The position numbers were made by a program, and so were the translations under genes. From the NCBI GenBank assembly GCA_002070475.1, contig MWDI01000063.1, forward strand, positions 1 to 64,000: a stretch of 64,000 nucleotides of DNA, in the 5' to 3' direction. This DNA is from Firmicutes bacterium ADurb.Bin146. GTDB lineage: Bacteria > Bacillota > Clostridia > DUPQ01. The notes beneath the pieces are model-generated. The model did no database searches. It was not told the DNA's origin and worked only from the letters and a program-made list of their open reading frames with translations. Positions 24,967 through 33,852 of the stretch are shown here, piece by piece (the stretch's first letter is position 1; each line of letters starts with the position of its first letter).

Positions 24967-27168
24967 ATGGATTCAATTTATCGTGCACGATGGATAACAA
25001 CAGATATGTCACCAGATGATTATTCTGCAAGAATGTTTCAAAGGACAGTGAAGTTTAATAAAAAAGTAATAAAAGCTGTTTTTCATGTCACTGCTCTTGG
25101 ATTATATGAAGCATATGTAAATGATAAACATGTGGGGAAAAATTTCAGGTTTCTGCCTGGATGGACTCATTATACTAGAAGAGTACAGTATCAGTCTTTT
25201 GATGTCACAAATTTGATTAAAAAGGATGAGGCAATCTTAGAAGTACATGTTGCAAGAGGCTGGTTTAGCGGACATATAAGCGGGGAATGCATAAGAATGC
25301 CATTAGCGCTAGTATGCGCATTGGATGTTGTTTTTCAAGATGGGACAAAAGATTTCTATATCAGCATGGCTAATGACAGTTGGAAGGCTGCAAAAACAAA
25401 AGTAGTATTTTCCGATATATATGATGGAGAGATATATGATGACAGGTTGGAACTGCATGACTTCCAACCTGTAAAAATAGCTCATGGTTATAATCCTAAT
25501 GATTTAGTAAAACATCAGGGAGAGTATGTCAAGGAACAGGAGATACTACCAGCTTTGAGACTAATAACCTCTCCTAAAAACGAAAGAATCATAGATTTTG
25601 GTCAAAATCTGACAGGTTATGTAAAATTCACGGTCAAAGGGAAAAAAGGTCAGAAATTCGCTTTATCGCATGCTGAGATACTTGACAATGAGGGTAATTT
25701 CTATACTGATAATCTTAGGAAGGCTAAACAGTATGTAGAGTATATATCAAATGGCCGAATGAGCACCTATTCCCCTCATTTTTCCTTCCAAGGATTCAGA
25801 TACATAAGATTAGATGAATGGCCTGATAATGTTAAATTGGAGGATGTAAAGGCTGTTGTAGTGCATTCAGACATGAAGCGTACTGGATACTTTGAAAGTT
25901 CAAACATTTTTCTTAATAAATTGTTTGCTAACACAATTTGGAGTCAGAAAGGAAATTTTCTAGATGTTCCTACTGACTGTCCCCAAAGAGATGAACGTTT
26001 GGGATGGACCGGTGATGCACAGGTTTTCGCCAAGGCAGCTTCATACAATTTCGATGTCAAGAAATTCTTCACCAAATGGCTCGCTGATCTTTCTTTAAGC
26101 CAAGGTGCAAATGGTGCGGTGCCGGTTGTAATTCCTATAAGGTATTCATATACCGGCGTGTCTTCAGCATGGGGTGATGCTGCAACTATAATACCATTCC
26201 AGATGTATCTTACATATGGAGATAAAAAAATACTTGAATCACAGTATGAAAGCATGGTTTCATGGGTGGATTATATTAAAAATTCCTCAGATAATCCATA
26301 TATATGGAATAATGGGAACCATTATGGAGACTGGCTTGCACTGGATGTGCCTTTCGGGACTTACAAGGGTAAAACAGATATCAATCTTATATCCACAGCT
26401 TATTATGCTAACAGTGTGAATATATTAAGAAAAACATCTAGAATTTTGAAAAAAAATCAAAAAGTAATCAGTTATTATGAAAAATTATACAGTAATATCA
26501 TAAAAGCTTTCAACGAAACATTCTGGCAGAACGATAAATTACTCACAGACACTCAAACGGCATATGTACTTGCTTTACATTTTCATCTTTTGTATGAAGA
26601 CAGAATAAATACAGCTGTATTAAATTTAGTCAGAAAACTACATGAATTCAATGATAAGATATCAACAGGTTTTCTGGGGACTCCATATATACTTCATGTT
26701 CTTGCAGATAATGGGTATGCTGCATTGGCATATCAATTGCTTCTTGAAAGAGAATATCCTTCATGGATATATCCTATAACAAAAGGAGCAACAACAATAT
26801 GGGAACACTGGGATAATATTAAACCTGACGGTACATTCTGGAGCAAAGACATGAACTCCTTTAATCATTATGCATATGGTGCAGTTGTAGATTTCATTTA
26901 TGAGAAAGTAGCAGGTATCAGGATTGATGAGACTGACCCGGGATTCAAAAATATCATATTTAAGCCGATAGTATTGAAAGAATGCGGTTTGACATATGCA
27001 AAAGCTACTATTAAGACAAAGAATGGTGACATATCTGCTTATTGGAAAATTGATGGAAACAAAATATTATATAATTTCGAGGTACCTAAAAAAAGCACTG
27101 CAAGTATTTATTTAAGTAATTCATATAATGTTGGACCTGGAACATATGAATACATAGAACAGTTATAA
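24967..27168 (+). CDS. GH78 alpha-L-rhamnosidase
   Basis: This 733-residue enzyme removes rhamnose from plant glycosides or rhamnan polysaccharides. It contains N-terminal beta domains (about 1-290), an (alpha/alpha)6 barrel (about 300-640) with the signature DCPQRDERLGWTGDAQ (about 337-352) and WEHWDN (about 618), and a C-terminal beta domain. There is no signal peptide, so it is intracellular. AAGGAGGT precedes the ATG. It is a single-gene unit ending at a bidirectional hairpin shared with tdk. The GH36 enzyme and the GHL6-like hydrolase elsewhere in the window support a plant-glycan diet. Confidence 0.9.
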   Translation: MDSIYRARWITTDMSPDDYSARMFQRTVKFNKKVIKAVFHVTALGLYEAYVNDKHVGKNFRFLPGWTHYTRRVQYQSFDVTNLIKKDEAILEVHVARGWFSGHISGECIRMPLALVCALDVVFQDGTKDFYISMANDSWKAAKTKVVFSDIYDGEIYDDRLELHDFQPVKIAHGYNPNDLVKHQGEYVKEQEILPALRLITSPKNERIIDFGQNLTGYVKFTVKGKKGQKFALSHAEILDNEGNFYTDNLRKAKQYVEYISNGRMSTYSPHFSFQGFRYIRLDEWPDNVKLEDVKAVVVHSDMKRTGYFESSNIFLNKLFANTIWSQKGNFLDVPTDCPQRDERLGWTGDAQVFAKAASYNFDVKKFFTKWLADLSLSQGANGAVPVVIPIRYSYTGVSSAWGDAATIIPFQMYLTYGDKKILESQYESMVSWVDYIKNSSDNPYIWNNGNHYGDWLALDVPFGTYKGKTDINLISTAYYANSVNILRKTSRILKKNQKVISYYEKLYSNIIKAFNETFWQNDKLLTDTQTAYVLALHFHLLYEDRINTAVLNLVRKLHEFNDKISTGFLGTPYILHVLADNGYAALAYQLLLEREYPSWIYPITKGATTIWEHWDNIKPDGTFWSKDMNSFNHYAYGAVVDFIYEKVAGIRIDETDPGFKNIIFKPIVLKECGLTYAKATIKTKNGDISAYWKIDGNKILYNFEVPKKSTASIYLSNSYNVGPGTYEYIEQL

Positions 27169-27171
27169 AAG

Positions 27172-27196
27172 AAAAGAGGATTATTCCTCTTTTTTT
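27172..27196. terminator. Bidirectional terminator overlapping the tdk 3' end
   Basis: AAAGAGGA and TCCTCTTT pair with a four-base loop; a T tract follows on the plus strand and a T-rich tract on the minus strand. The right half encodes the last codons of tdk. Confidence 0.8.
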
Positions 27197-27753
27197 GTCT
27201 GTCCGTATCTGAAATGTTTTCTGCATAAAGGTATATATGTATCATTTCCTCCAAGTAAAAACTGAGGACCTTCACGTACTATTTTACCATCACTGCCTAT
27301 TCTTGCATTGCATGTCGCTTTCTTGCCACACCAGCAAATTGTCTTAATTTCTTCAATAGTATCCGCCCATGCCAAAAGATAAAGGCTGCCCTCGAAAAGT
27401 TTGCCTTGAAAATCTGCTCTTAATCCGTAGCATATAACAGGGATGTCCAAATCATCTGCAATGTGCACAAGTATTTCTACCTGTTCTTTGGTAAGGAATT
27501 GAGCTTCATCAATAACTATGCAGTCATATTTTTTTAAAGCTTCATCAGGTAGTTTTAAGAATGTATCAGCATATTTGCAATTCATCTTAAGCCCGCACCT
27601 AGATACATTTATGTGTTCTCCGTCACGCATATCAGAAACGGGTTTCAGTAACACAGCTGTCTGATTTCTTTCCATATAGTTATAAACTACCATTATCGCA
27701 TTTGCGGATTTCGAGCTCCCCATCGCTCCGTATCTGAAATATAGTTTAGACAT
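27181..27753 (-). CDS. tdk: Thymidine kinase
   Basis: This 190-residue type II thymidine kinase phosphorylates salvaged thymidine. The P-loop reads GAMGSSKS (about 8-15). The Walker B-like segment VIDEAQFL (about 85) and the C-terminal zinc ribbon (CWCGKKATCNAR, later CRKHF) are intact. The start is the ATG at 27753, four bases after GGAGGG. The longer frame reaching 27849 has no ribosome binding site and would cross the divergent promoter. A reverse-strand TTTAAA and TATACT (27779-27807, 17-base spacer) may be its promoter. Confidence 0.93.
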   Translation of the reverse strand: MSKLYFRYGAMGSSKSANAIMVVYNYMERNQTAVLLKPVSDMRDGEHINVSRCGLKMNCKYADTFLKLPDEALKKYDCIVIDEAQFLTKEQVEILVHIADDLDIPVICYGLRADFQGKLFEGSLYLLAWADTIEEIKTICWCGKKATCNARIGSDGKIVREGPQFLLGGNDTYIPLCRKHFRYGQTKKEE

Positions 27754-27813
27754 AATTCCCTCCAGAAGATTTAAATAAAGTATATCATCCATGAGTGTTG
27801 ATTTAAATAGAGG

Positions 27814-27841
27814 TTGAAAAAAAACTGCAATTTGATATAAT
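27814..27841 (+). promoter_or_regulatory. Promoter of ctsR-radA
   Basis: TTGAAA, a 16-nt spacer and a perfect TATAAT. The CtsR operator begins three bases downstream of the -10 box, so bound repressor would cover the transcript start. Confidence 0.8.
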
Positions 27842-27843
27842 AA

Positions 27844-27860
27844 AGTCAAAGAAAGTCAAA
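27844..27860 (+). promoter_or_regulatory. CtsR operator
   Basis: A tandem heptad AGTCAAA-GAA-AGTCAAA matches the known CtsR box (direct repeat of RGTCAAA with a three-base spacer) exactly. It predicts autoregulation of ctsR. Confidence 0.93.
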
Positions 27861-27871
27861 GGTGATATATT

Positions 27872-28330
27872 ATGGCAAGATTGAGTGACATAATAGAAAA
27901 CTTCATAAAAGATATGATAGAGGAGACTGATGGTGAAATTGAGATTCAGAGAAATGAACTTGCAAATTACTTTAATTGTGTACCTTCTCAAATAAATTAT
28001 GTCATTGCAACCCGATTTAATTCAGAAAGAGGCTATTTTGTAGAAAGCAAAAGGGGTGGTGGAGGACATATAACGATAAGCCGTATGTCCACAGACAAAC
28101 CTTATGACTATTTTATGCACATCATACTGTCTATGGGTGATGAGATAAGCCAACATTCTGCAGATATATATATAGAGAATTTTATAGATCTGAATATTAT
28201 TTCTGAATCTGATAAAAAGCTATTGAAAGCAGCAGTTAATGATAATTCATTAAAAAGCGTTTCTGTTTATTTAAGAGACAGGGTTCGAGCTGATATTTTG
28301 AAGAATATGCTTATGAAAATTATAATCTAG
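27872..28330 (+). CDS. ctsR: Class III heat-shock repressor CtsR
   Basis: This 152-residue repressor controls clp protease genes in Gram-positive bacteria. The N-terminal winged helix (MARLSDIIENFIK, then PSQINYVIATRF) and the glycine-rich wing ESKRGGGGHI (about 60-68), which enters the minor groove and acts as the thermosensor, are all present. The exact operator lies upstream. In B. subtilis the gene is followed by mcsA, mcsB and clpC; here radA follows directly after ten bases, so the partners that normally inactivate CtsR lie elsewhere or are missing. Confidence 0.95.
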   Translation: MARLSDIIENFIKDMIEETDGEIEIQRNELANYFNCVPSQINYVIATRFNSERGYFVESKRGGGGHITISRMSTDKPYDYFMHIILSMGDEISQHSADIYIENFIDLNIISESDKKLLKAAVNDNSLKSVSVYLRDRVRADILKNMLMKIII

Positions 28331-28340
28331 AGGAGAGCTT

Positions 28341-29696
28341 ATGGCTAAGAGTAACAATTATTTTGTTTGTACATCCTGTGGTTATGAAACTGTCAAATGG
28401 ATGGGCAAATGTCCTTCATGCCTGGAATGGAATACTTTTGAAGAAGTAAATGAAATAAAGAATGCGAAAATTGATAAAATCCGAGAAATAAAGTTAGATA
28501 CGGTAGAGGATATAAATTACAGCGAATCATCTAGAATCAGTAGCGGTTTAGAAGAAATGGATAGAGTTCTAGGAGGAGGTATTGTATCTGGTTCAGTAAT
28601 ACTGGTAGGAGGAGATCCCGGAATAGGTAAATCTACAATTCTATTGCAATTATGTCAATACGCAAAGACAGATAACACCATAATGTATATTTCTGCTGAA
28701 GAAAGCATCAGCCAGCTTGGGCTTCGTGCAAAAAGAATTGGATTAGTAAGAGGAAATGTAAAATTATCGTCTGAAACAGATACTGATGTCATATGCCAAG
28801 CAATTACACAAAATAAACCGGCAATAGCTGTTGTTGATTCAATACAGACTGTCTATTCGGGTCAGATACCTTCAATTGCCGGAAGCGTAAATCAAATAAA
28901 GAATTCTACTTTAATGTTAGTTAATACTGCAAAGCAATCAGACACTTCCTTATTTATTGTAGGACATGTTACAAAAGAAGGAAATATTGCAGGACCGAAG
29001 CTTTTAGAGCATATGGTTGATACGGTTCTGTACTTTGAGGGTGAAAGCGGTTCTTCTTTTAGGATTCTGAGAAGTGTCAAGAATAGGTTCGGATCAACAA
29101 ATGAAATAGGTGTATTTGAAATGAGCAATACAGGTCTATCACAGGTAACAAATCCTTCAGCATTTATGCTTGAAGGAAGAAACATGAATGCGCCTGGTAC
29201 AGTGGTACTGCCTTTATTGGAAGGTTCAAGAACACTTATGGTTGAAATTCAGGCTCTTGTCTGTCCTACTAATTTCACAATGCCAAGGAGGATGGCTTCA
29301 GGAATAGATCAGAACAGAATTAATATGTTAATGGCTGTTATGGAGAAGAATACAGGTATGAAACTTTATAATCATGATGCATATATTAATGTTGCTGGCG
29401 GTATAAAAGTAAACGAGACTGCCTGTGATTTGGCTGTAGTTGTTGCAATTGCCTCGAGTTATACAGGACGAAAAGCTGATGGCGGATGTGTTGTTATCGG
29501 TGAAGTAGGTCTTACTGGAGAAATTCGCTCAGTGAATGGTATAGATAAACGTATAAATGAAGTTGTGAAAATGGGCTATACAAAAGCTGTAATACCAAAA
29601 GCTAATATTAAATCAGTAAGCAATTTCAAAGATCAGATAAGTATTATAGGCGTGTCTGATGTCGCTCACGCAATTGATGCATCTTTAACGAAATAG
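28341..29696 (+). CDS. radA: DNA repair protein RadA
   Basis: This 451-residue RecA-like helicase processes recombination intermediates. It has an N-terminal C4 zinc finger (CTSCGYET...GKCPSC, about 10-30), Walker A GGDPGIGKST (about 90-100), the RadA-specific KNRFGSTNEIGVFEM motif (about 235-250) and a C-terminal Lon-like domain with VNETACDLAVVVAIASS. Length is normal. The ribosome binding site GAGGAG is nine bases after the ctsR stop, so radA is predicted to be under CtsR heat-shock control. Confidence 0.95.
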   Translation: MAKSNNYFVCTSCGYETVKWMGKCPSCLEWNTFEEVNEIKNAKIDKIREIKLDTVEDINYSESSRISSGLEEMDRVLGGGIVSGSVILVGGDPGIGKSTILLQLCQYAKTDNTIMYISAEESISQLGLRAKRIGLVRGNVKLSSETDTDVICQAITQNKPAIAVVDSIQTVYSGQIPSIAGSVNQIKNSTLMLVNTAKQSDTSLFIVGHVTKEGNIAGPKLLEHMVDTVLYFEGESGSSFRILRSVKNRFGSTNEIGVFEMSNTGLSQVTNPSAFMLEGRNMNAPGTVVLPLLEGSRTLMVEIQALVCPTNFTMPRRMASGIDQNRINMLMAVMEKNTGMKLYNHDAYINVAGGIKVNETACDLAVVVAIASSYTGRKADGGCVVIGEVGLTGEIRSVNGIDKRINEVVKMGYTKAVIPKANIKSVSNFKDQISIIGVSDVAHAIDASLTK

Positions 29697-29727
29697 CTTT
29701 TTTTCATATATTTCGAAGAAACGGTTT

Positions 29728-29756
29728 TTGACACTTGATTCAAAAAAGTGTATAAT
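29728..29756 (+). promoter_or_regulatory. Consensus promoter of carD-ispD
   Basis: Perfect TTGACA and TATAAT with a 17-nt spacer. The predicted transcript start is near 29763, at the first in-frame ATG of carD. Confidence 0.85.
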
Positions 29757-29773
29757 TAAATATGAGGTATAAA

Positions 29774-30271
29774 TTGAGTTACAGTATTGGAGATAAAATT
29801 GTATATCCTATGCATGGAGCAGGCGTTATCGTAGATAAGGTCAATAAAAAGATAATGGATGAGATTCGGTGCTATTTTATAGTTAAAAGCCCCATTAGCG
29901 AAATGGTAGCTATGCTTCCTGTAGAAAATATGGATACTATAGGTGTAAGGGACGTCATGACAAATATTGAAGCAGATAATCTTCTTACTGAAATAAAGAC
30001 AATGAATACTGTTGAAAATACTAACTGGAATAAGAGATATCGTGAGAATATGGAAAAACTTAAAGATGGCACAATACATGAGATAGCTCAGATAGCTAAA
30101 TCCTTAATGACTCGAGACAAGAGCCTCTCTACAGGAGAGAGAAAATTAATGATTAATGCGAAAAATGCAGTCTTAAGTGAAATTATGCTTGCTAAAAATA
30201 TTACGCTAGATCAAGCGGAAGAAGCTTTAAAAGAAAGTATATATTGCGATAGTGTAAATGAGGTAGAATAA
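29774..30271 (+). CDS. CarD/CdnL-family RNA polymerase-binding regulator
   Basis: This 165-residue protein has the CarD N-terminal RNA polymerase-interacting Tudor-like domain (SIGDKIVYPMHGAGVI, then FIVKSP..EM.AMLPVEN) and a helical C-terminal DNA-binding domain. CarD stabilises open promoter complexes. I place the start at TTG 29774: family members begin just before GDK, and GAGGT lies five bases upstream. The ATG at 29762 coincides with the predicted transcript start, so it would need leaderless initiation. ispD follows after three bases; disA and the PIN-TRAM gene that occupy this place in Bacillus are absent. Confidence 0.87.
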   Translation: MSYSIGDKIVYPMHGAGVIVDKVNKKIMDEIRCYFIVKSPISEMVAMLPVENMDTIGVRDVMTNIEADNLLTEIKTMNTVENTNWNKRYRENMEKLKDGTIHEIAQIAKSLMTRDKSLSTGERKLMINAKNAVLSEIMLAKNITLDQAEEALKESIYCDSVNEVE

Positions 30272-30274
30272 CAC

Positions 30275-30961
30275 ATGGGGCCCATAAGAGCTATTATCGC
30301 TTCTGGAGGTACATCGAGCAGGATGGGCGGGATAAACAAACTAACTGCAATTCTTGATGGAATACCAGTAATAATAAGAACAGTAAAAGCATTTTATGAT
30401 TTAAAATATATCGAGCAAATAATACTTATTATACCAAAGGATGATGAATCTTTATATTTATCATTACTGGCAAAATACCGTATGGATTCAAAAGTTAAAT
30501 TCGCATATTCTGGAATTAATCGCAGAGAGTCAGTATATAATGGATTAATGATGCTTGATGATGAAGAAGGCATAGTATTGATTCATGATGGAGCAAGGCC
30601 TTTAGTTTCTAGACAAATTATTGACGAATGTATTGAAGGAGCGAAACGATATGGCGTATGTGTCGCTGCTTCAAAAAATACAGATACGATAAAAAAAGCA
30701 GACAGTATTATGTTCGTGGAAAAAACTCTTGAAAGGGAAAAAATATATAATGCTCAGACACCTCAGGCATTTAAAACAGAATTTGCTATTGCTTTCCATA
30801 AAAGAGCGAAAATAGATAATCTAGATGTTACGGATGACAGCATGATTGCGGAGCATTACGGGCATAATGTTAAAATTATCGAATCAGACCCCTCAAATAT
30901 TAAAATAACTACAAAAAGAGACCTTTTAGTAGCTCAAGCGCTTTTAGCTGACTGTGATTAA
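30275..30961 (+). CDS. ispD: 2-C-methyl-D-erythritol 4-phosphate cytidylyltransferase
   Basis: This 228-residue enzyme transfers CMP to methylerythritol phosphate in the MEP isoprenoid pathway. The nucleotide-binding loop is ASGGTSSRMGG...K (about 8-24), a variant of the usual AAG.G.RMG...K. IHDGARPLV (about 104), NAQTPQ.F (about 158) and the TDDSMIAE segment are typical. A GAGGT site lies in the end of carD. It converges with ispF and their 3' ends overlap by 18 bases, unlike the usual tandem ispD-ispF. Confidence 0.92.
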   Translation: MGPIRAIIASGGTSSRMGGINKLTAILDGIPVIIRTVKAFYDLKYIEQIILIIPKDDESLYLSLLAKYRMDSKVKFAYSGINRRESVYNGLMMLDDEEGIVLIHDGARPLVSRQIIDECIEGAKRYGVCVAASKNTDTIKKADSIMFVEKTLEREKIYNAQTPQAFKTEFAIAFHKRAKIDNLDVTDDSMIAEHYGHNVKIIESDPSNIKITTKRDLLVAQALLADCD

Positions 30962-31405
30962 GCAAAAACACATAATACCATAGCCTTTCCCAAATGATGT
31001 AAGGCCTTCTCCTGATGTTGCTGTCAGTCCTATATTCTTTTTATCGATTCCTAATAACGATGCAATATTTTCTTTCATAATGTCTATATATGGAAACAAG
31101 ACAGGAGACATGCATTCGATAGTAAAACTAACATGCTCTATTTTATACTCAAGGCTTTTCAAAGCTTCCTTGACATAAAAAGAACTGTCAGTAAGTCCTG
31201 CTTTACACATAAGGTCAGCAGTTTTTCCTAGTATGTTAACTGAAGTAATTCCGCTAATTGCATTTGTAAGAGCATGGTATATGACATCTCCGTCACTGTT
31301 TGCCAAAAGCCCTGCATGACCTTTTATATGAACACCAGCAAGAATTAATTTTCTGTCAGGTTCCTGTGAGAAACTGTGGCTGTCCTGCCCAATCGCGCAT
31401 TTCAT
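30944..31405 (-). CDS. ispF: 2-C-methyl-D-erythritol 2,4-cyclodiphosphate synthase, divergent
   Basis: This 153-residue enzyme is the next MEP-pathway step after IspD and IspE. The metal ligands D and H of the N-terminal GQDSHSF and the histidine of VIYHAL are present, as is SDGDV. Several usually fixed positions differ: AHSDGD is ANSDGD, HALTDALLG is HALTNAISG, the DIG..FPDTD segment is replaced by a shorter unrelated stretch, and the CMP-site TTTEKLGF reads TSGEGLTSFG. I recall the last form from some Firmicutes. The start ATG follows GGAGGT. Confidence 0.85.
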   Translation of the reverse strand: MKCAIGQDSHSFSQEPDRKLILAGVHIKGHAGLLANSDGDVIYHALTNAISGITSVNILGKTADLMCKAGLTDSSFYVKEALKSLEYKIEHVSFTIECMSPVLFPYIDIMKENIASLLGIDKKNIGLTATSGEGLTSFGKGYGIMCFCLITVS

Positions 31406-31582
31406 GGTGTCACCTCCATTGTGTTGTTTATCAGATTCTATAATATCATATTCTGAAATCATCAGACATCACAAGATAGATATTTTAATAAGAATCTACT
31501 TATAGTTATGTAAAGTTAACAAAAAATACACACATAACAAGCCTTTATATGGTATATTAATCATGTTGAAAGGAAGGTGCAT

Positions 31583-32080
31583 ATGGAAAGCTGGTATTAT
31601 GAAAAAACTGTATACAGAAAAAAAACAGGTAAAGATGATTTGATATCATTAGCTTCTGTTGTTGTAACATTAGCGATATGCATAATATCTTTTTACTTTT
31701 TAAAAACTTATTCATTCATCATATGGTTAGCAGCAGTATATGCCTGCTACAGGATTATCGCTTCAAGAAAATATGATTACGAATATATATTTGTTGAAGA
31801 TACAATGACTATTGACAAGATAATCAATAAAAGCAGAAGAAAAAACATATTCACTCATTCTCTAAAGGATTTCGAGATACTTGCATATAAGGATTCAGCA
31901 TATGCAAATGAATATGCAAATAATGTTCAGCAGATAATTGATGCATCAGTCCCAAATTCAGAGGATACTATTTTCGGCGTCGCATATTACAAATCTATGA
32001 GGACATTGGTATATTTCGAGCAAGATGACAGGGTGATGGAATTTATACGAAAATATGCGCAGTACAAATTCAAGGAGTAA
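31583..32080 (+). CDS. Small membrane protein (DUF6106-like)
   Basis: This 165-residue protein has two adjacent hydrophobic segments (about 22-45 and 48-62) followed by a soluble domain with YEYIFVEDTMTIDKIINKSRRK. It resembles the clostridial family DUF6106 of unknown function. The ATG at 31583 follows AGGAAGG by five bases; a GTG two codons upstream overlaps that site and is rejected. It is probably cotranscribed with the GH18 gene, three bases downstream. Confidence 0.68.
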   Translation: MESWYYEKTVYRKKTGKDDLISLASVVVTLAICIISFYFLKTYSFIIWLAAVYACYRIIASRKYDYEYIFVEDTMTIDKIINKSRRKNIFTHSLKDFEILAYKDSAYANEYANNVQQIIDASVPNSEDTIFGVAYYKSMRTLVYFEQDDRVMEFIRKYAQYKFKE

Positions 32081-32083
32081 TTA

Positions 32084-33796
32084 TTGAAGAAAATCTGGAA
32101 ATTCATTTTTTTATTCTTAATAATATCAGTTCTTTCAGCAACCGTACTTATAGCTTTTGATGCTACATTGGATTACATAAAAGACAAATATTTACCTAAC
32201 CAGAAGACAGCTAAGTATTTTTCTGATGAATATACTGATCTTGTAATAAATTTTTCCAAAGTGAATTACGAAAAACCAGTAAGGATAGTAAATGGAGAAA
32301 TACTATTAAGATATGAGGTTATAAAAGAATTTATCGATCCTTATATATATTATGATGAAACACGTGCGAAAGTCATTATCACTACAAAAGACAAGGTTAT
32401 TTATATTACTGAAAATAGCCTTATAGCCGAACTAAACAAAAAAGACCTTAAGCTGGATACTGCAAGCATCAGATACGAAGGCATCTTATATGTTCCGATA
32501 AGCCCATTTTTATATATGTGGAATATCAATGCGAAATATATCGAACAAACGGATGTTGTTATAATCGAATCCTATAGAAACTATGATTATACAGCTACAG
32601 TAAACATTTCAGATGCCCAGTTGAGGAAAGGCCCTTCCATTAAAGAACCTGTTTATATCTCAAATATTCCAATGGATCATTTACTATACATAAACAAGAT
32701 TTTCGGTGAATGGACTTATCTTATGACATATGATGGTTTTACTGGGTATGTAGAAACTAAGCATCTTGATATTCAAATTAAAGCTAATGAAGTAGAAATC
32801 GAGTATAAAGAAAAAGAACTTTTTCTTCCAGATTATGTAATTCTTTCATGGCATTATGTGCATTCAAGCTTGGTAACTTCGGTTCCCTATTATGCTGATG
32901 TTAATGTCATTTCTCCTACCTTTTTCACAGTTATAGATGAGAAGGGAACCATATCAAGCAGTGCTTCTTTAAAATATATGGAGAACGCGCACAAAAGAGG
33001 GTATACAGTATGGCCTTTAATTAATAATATTTTCGCAAATAGAGGACAGATTAGCACAGTTTTAGCAGACAGCGATGCGAGAAGACATGTGATAGACCAA
33101 ATACTGGCATATGCTTATATTTATAAGTTTGACGGTATAAATGTGGATTTTGAAAACTTGTATTTATCTGATAAGGAAAATCTCACACAGTTTATAAGGG
33201 AACTGGTGCCTTTAGCACATCAAATGAATCTCGCTGTATCCATTGATGTGGGTATTCCGGGAGGGTCTGAAGGTTATTCTTTATGTTATGACCATGAACA
33301 GCTTGGTAAAGCTGCAGATTATGTTATGGTTATGACATATGACCAGTTCTGGAGTACGCATGAACAAGGGGGATCACAGGCTCAGCTTTCATGGGTGGAA
33401 GCCAATCTAATAAATACTTTGAAGCTAATACCAAATAATAAGCTTGTTCTTGGTATACCAGCATATACTAGGTTATGGAAAACTGAAAATACTGGTAAAG
33501 TAACACTTGATAAAACTCTTACTGCTGATCAGGTTGTTAAGCTTATAGGTGAAAAGCAGCTGACTCCTGTTTGGGAAGAAGAACGTGATGGTTTTATTAG
33601 CGGACAATACTATATTGAGTTTAAAGAAGAAGGGAACCTTTACAGGGCATGGATAGAAGATGATGCATCAGCCCGATTAAAAGCCAAGCTTGCTGCAGAA
33701 TATGATTTAAGAGGTGTCTGCATCTGGATGATGAGTCAGACGAATAAGTCTGTTTGGGAAGCAATTCTGGAAGGGTTTAATATAGATACAAATTAG
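32084..33796 (+). CDS. Membrane-anchored GH18-family hydrolase with stalk and SH3b domains
   Basis: This 570-residue protein has an N-terminal signal anchor (about 5-25), a stalk region like copper amine oxidase N-terminal repeats (about 40-165), an SH3b domain with NISDAQLRKGPS (about 172-230) and a GH18 barrel (about 245-560). The catalytic motif FDGINVDFEN (about 348) contains the essential glutamate, and VMTYDQFW follows. This architecture is that of cell-wall or spore-cortex lytic hydrolases of Firmicutes such as YaaH/YdhD relatives. It begins at TTG, seven bases after AAGGAG. It should act outside the membrane on peptidoglycan or chitin-like glycans. Confidence 0.87.
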   Translation: MKKIWKFIFLFLIISVLSATVLIAFDATLDYIKDKYLPNQKTAKYFSDEYTDLVINFSKVNYEKPVRIVNGEILLRYEVIKEFIDPYIYYDETRAKVIITTKDKVIYITENSLIAELNKKDLKLDTASIRYEGILYVPISPFLYMWNINAKYIEQTDVVIIESYRNYDYTATVNISDAQLRKGPSIKEPVYISNIPMDHLLYINKIFGEWTYLMTYDGFTGYVETKHLDIQIKANEVEIEYKEKELFLPDYVILSWHYVHSSLVTSVPYYADVNVISPTFFTVIDEKGTISSSASLKYMENAHKRGYTVWPLINNIFANRGQISTVLADSDARRHVIDQILAYAYIYKFDGINVDFENLYLSDKENLTQFIRELVPLAHQMNLAVSIDVGIPGGSEGYSLCYDHEQLGKAADYVMVMTYDQFWSTHEQGGSQAQLSWVEANLINTLKLIPNNKLVLGIPAYTRLWKTENTGKVTLDKTLTADQVVKLIGEKQLTPVWEEERDGFISGQYYIEFKEEGNLYRAWIEDDASARLKAKLAAEYDLRGVCIWMMSQTNKSVWEAILEGFNIDTN

Positions 33797-33852
33797 TTAC
33801 TAAATAACAGCGCGGCATGATATAATTAGTTAAAACTTCAGTGAGGTATAAC

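Noticed and set aside
31501-31582. A sigma-A promoter before the DUF6106-like gene
   Set aside because: A TATATT is present but no acceptable -35 at 16-18 bases was found.
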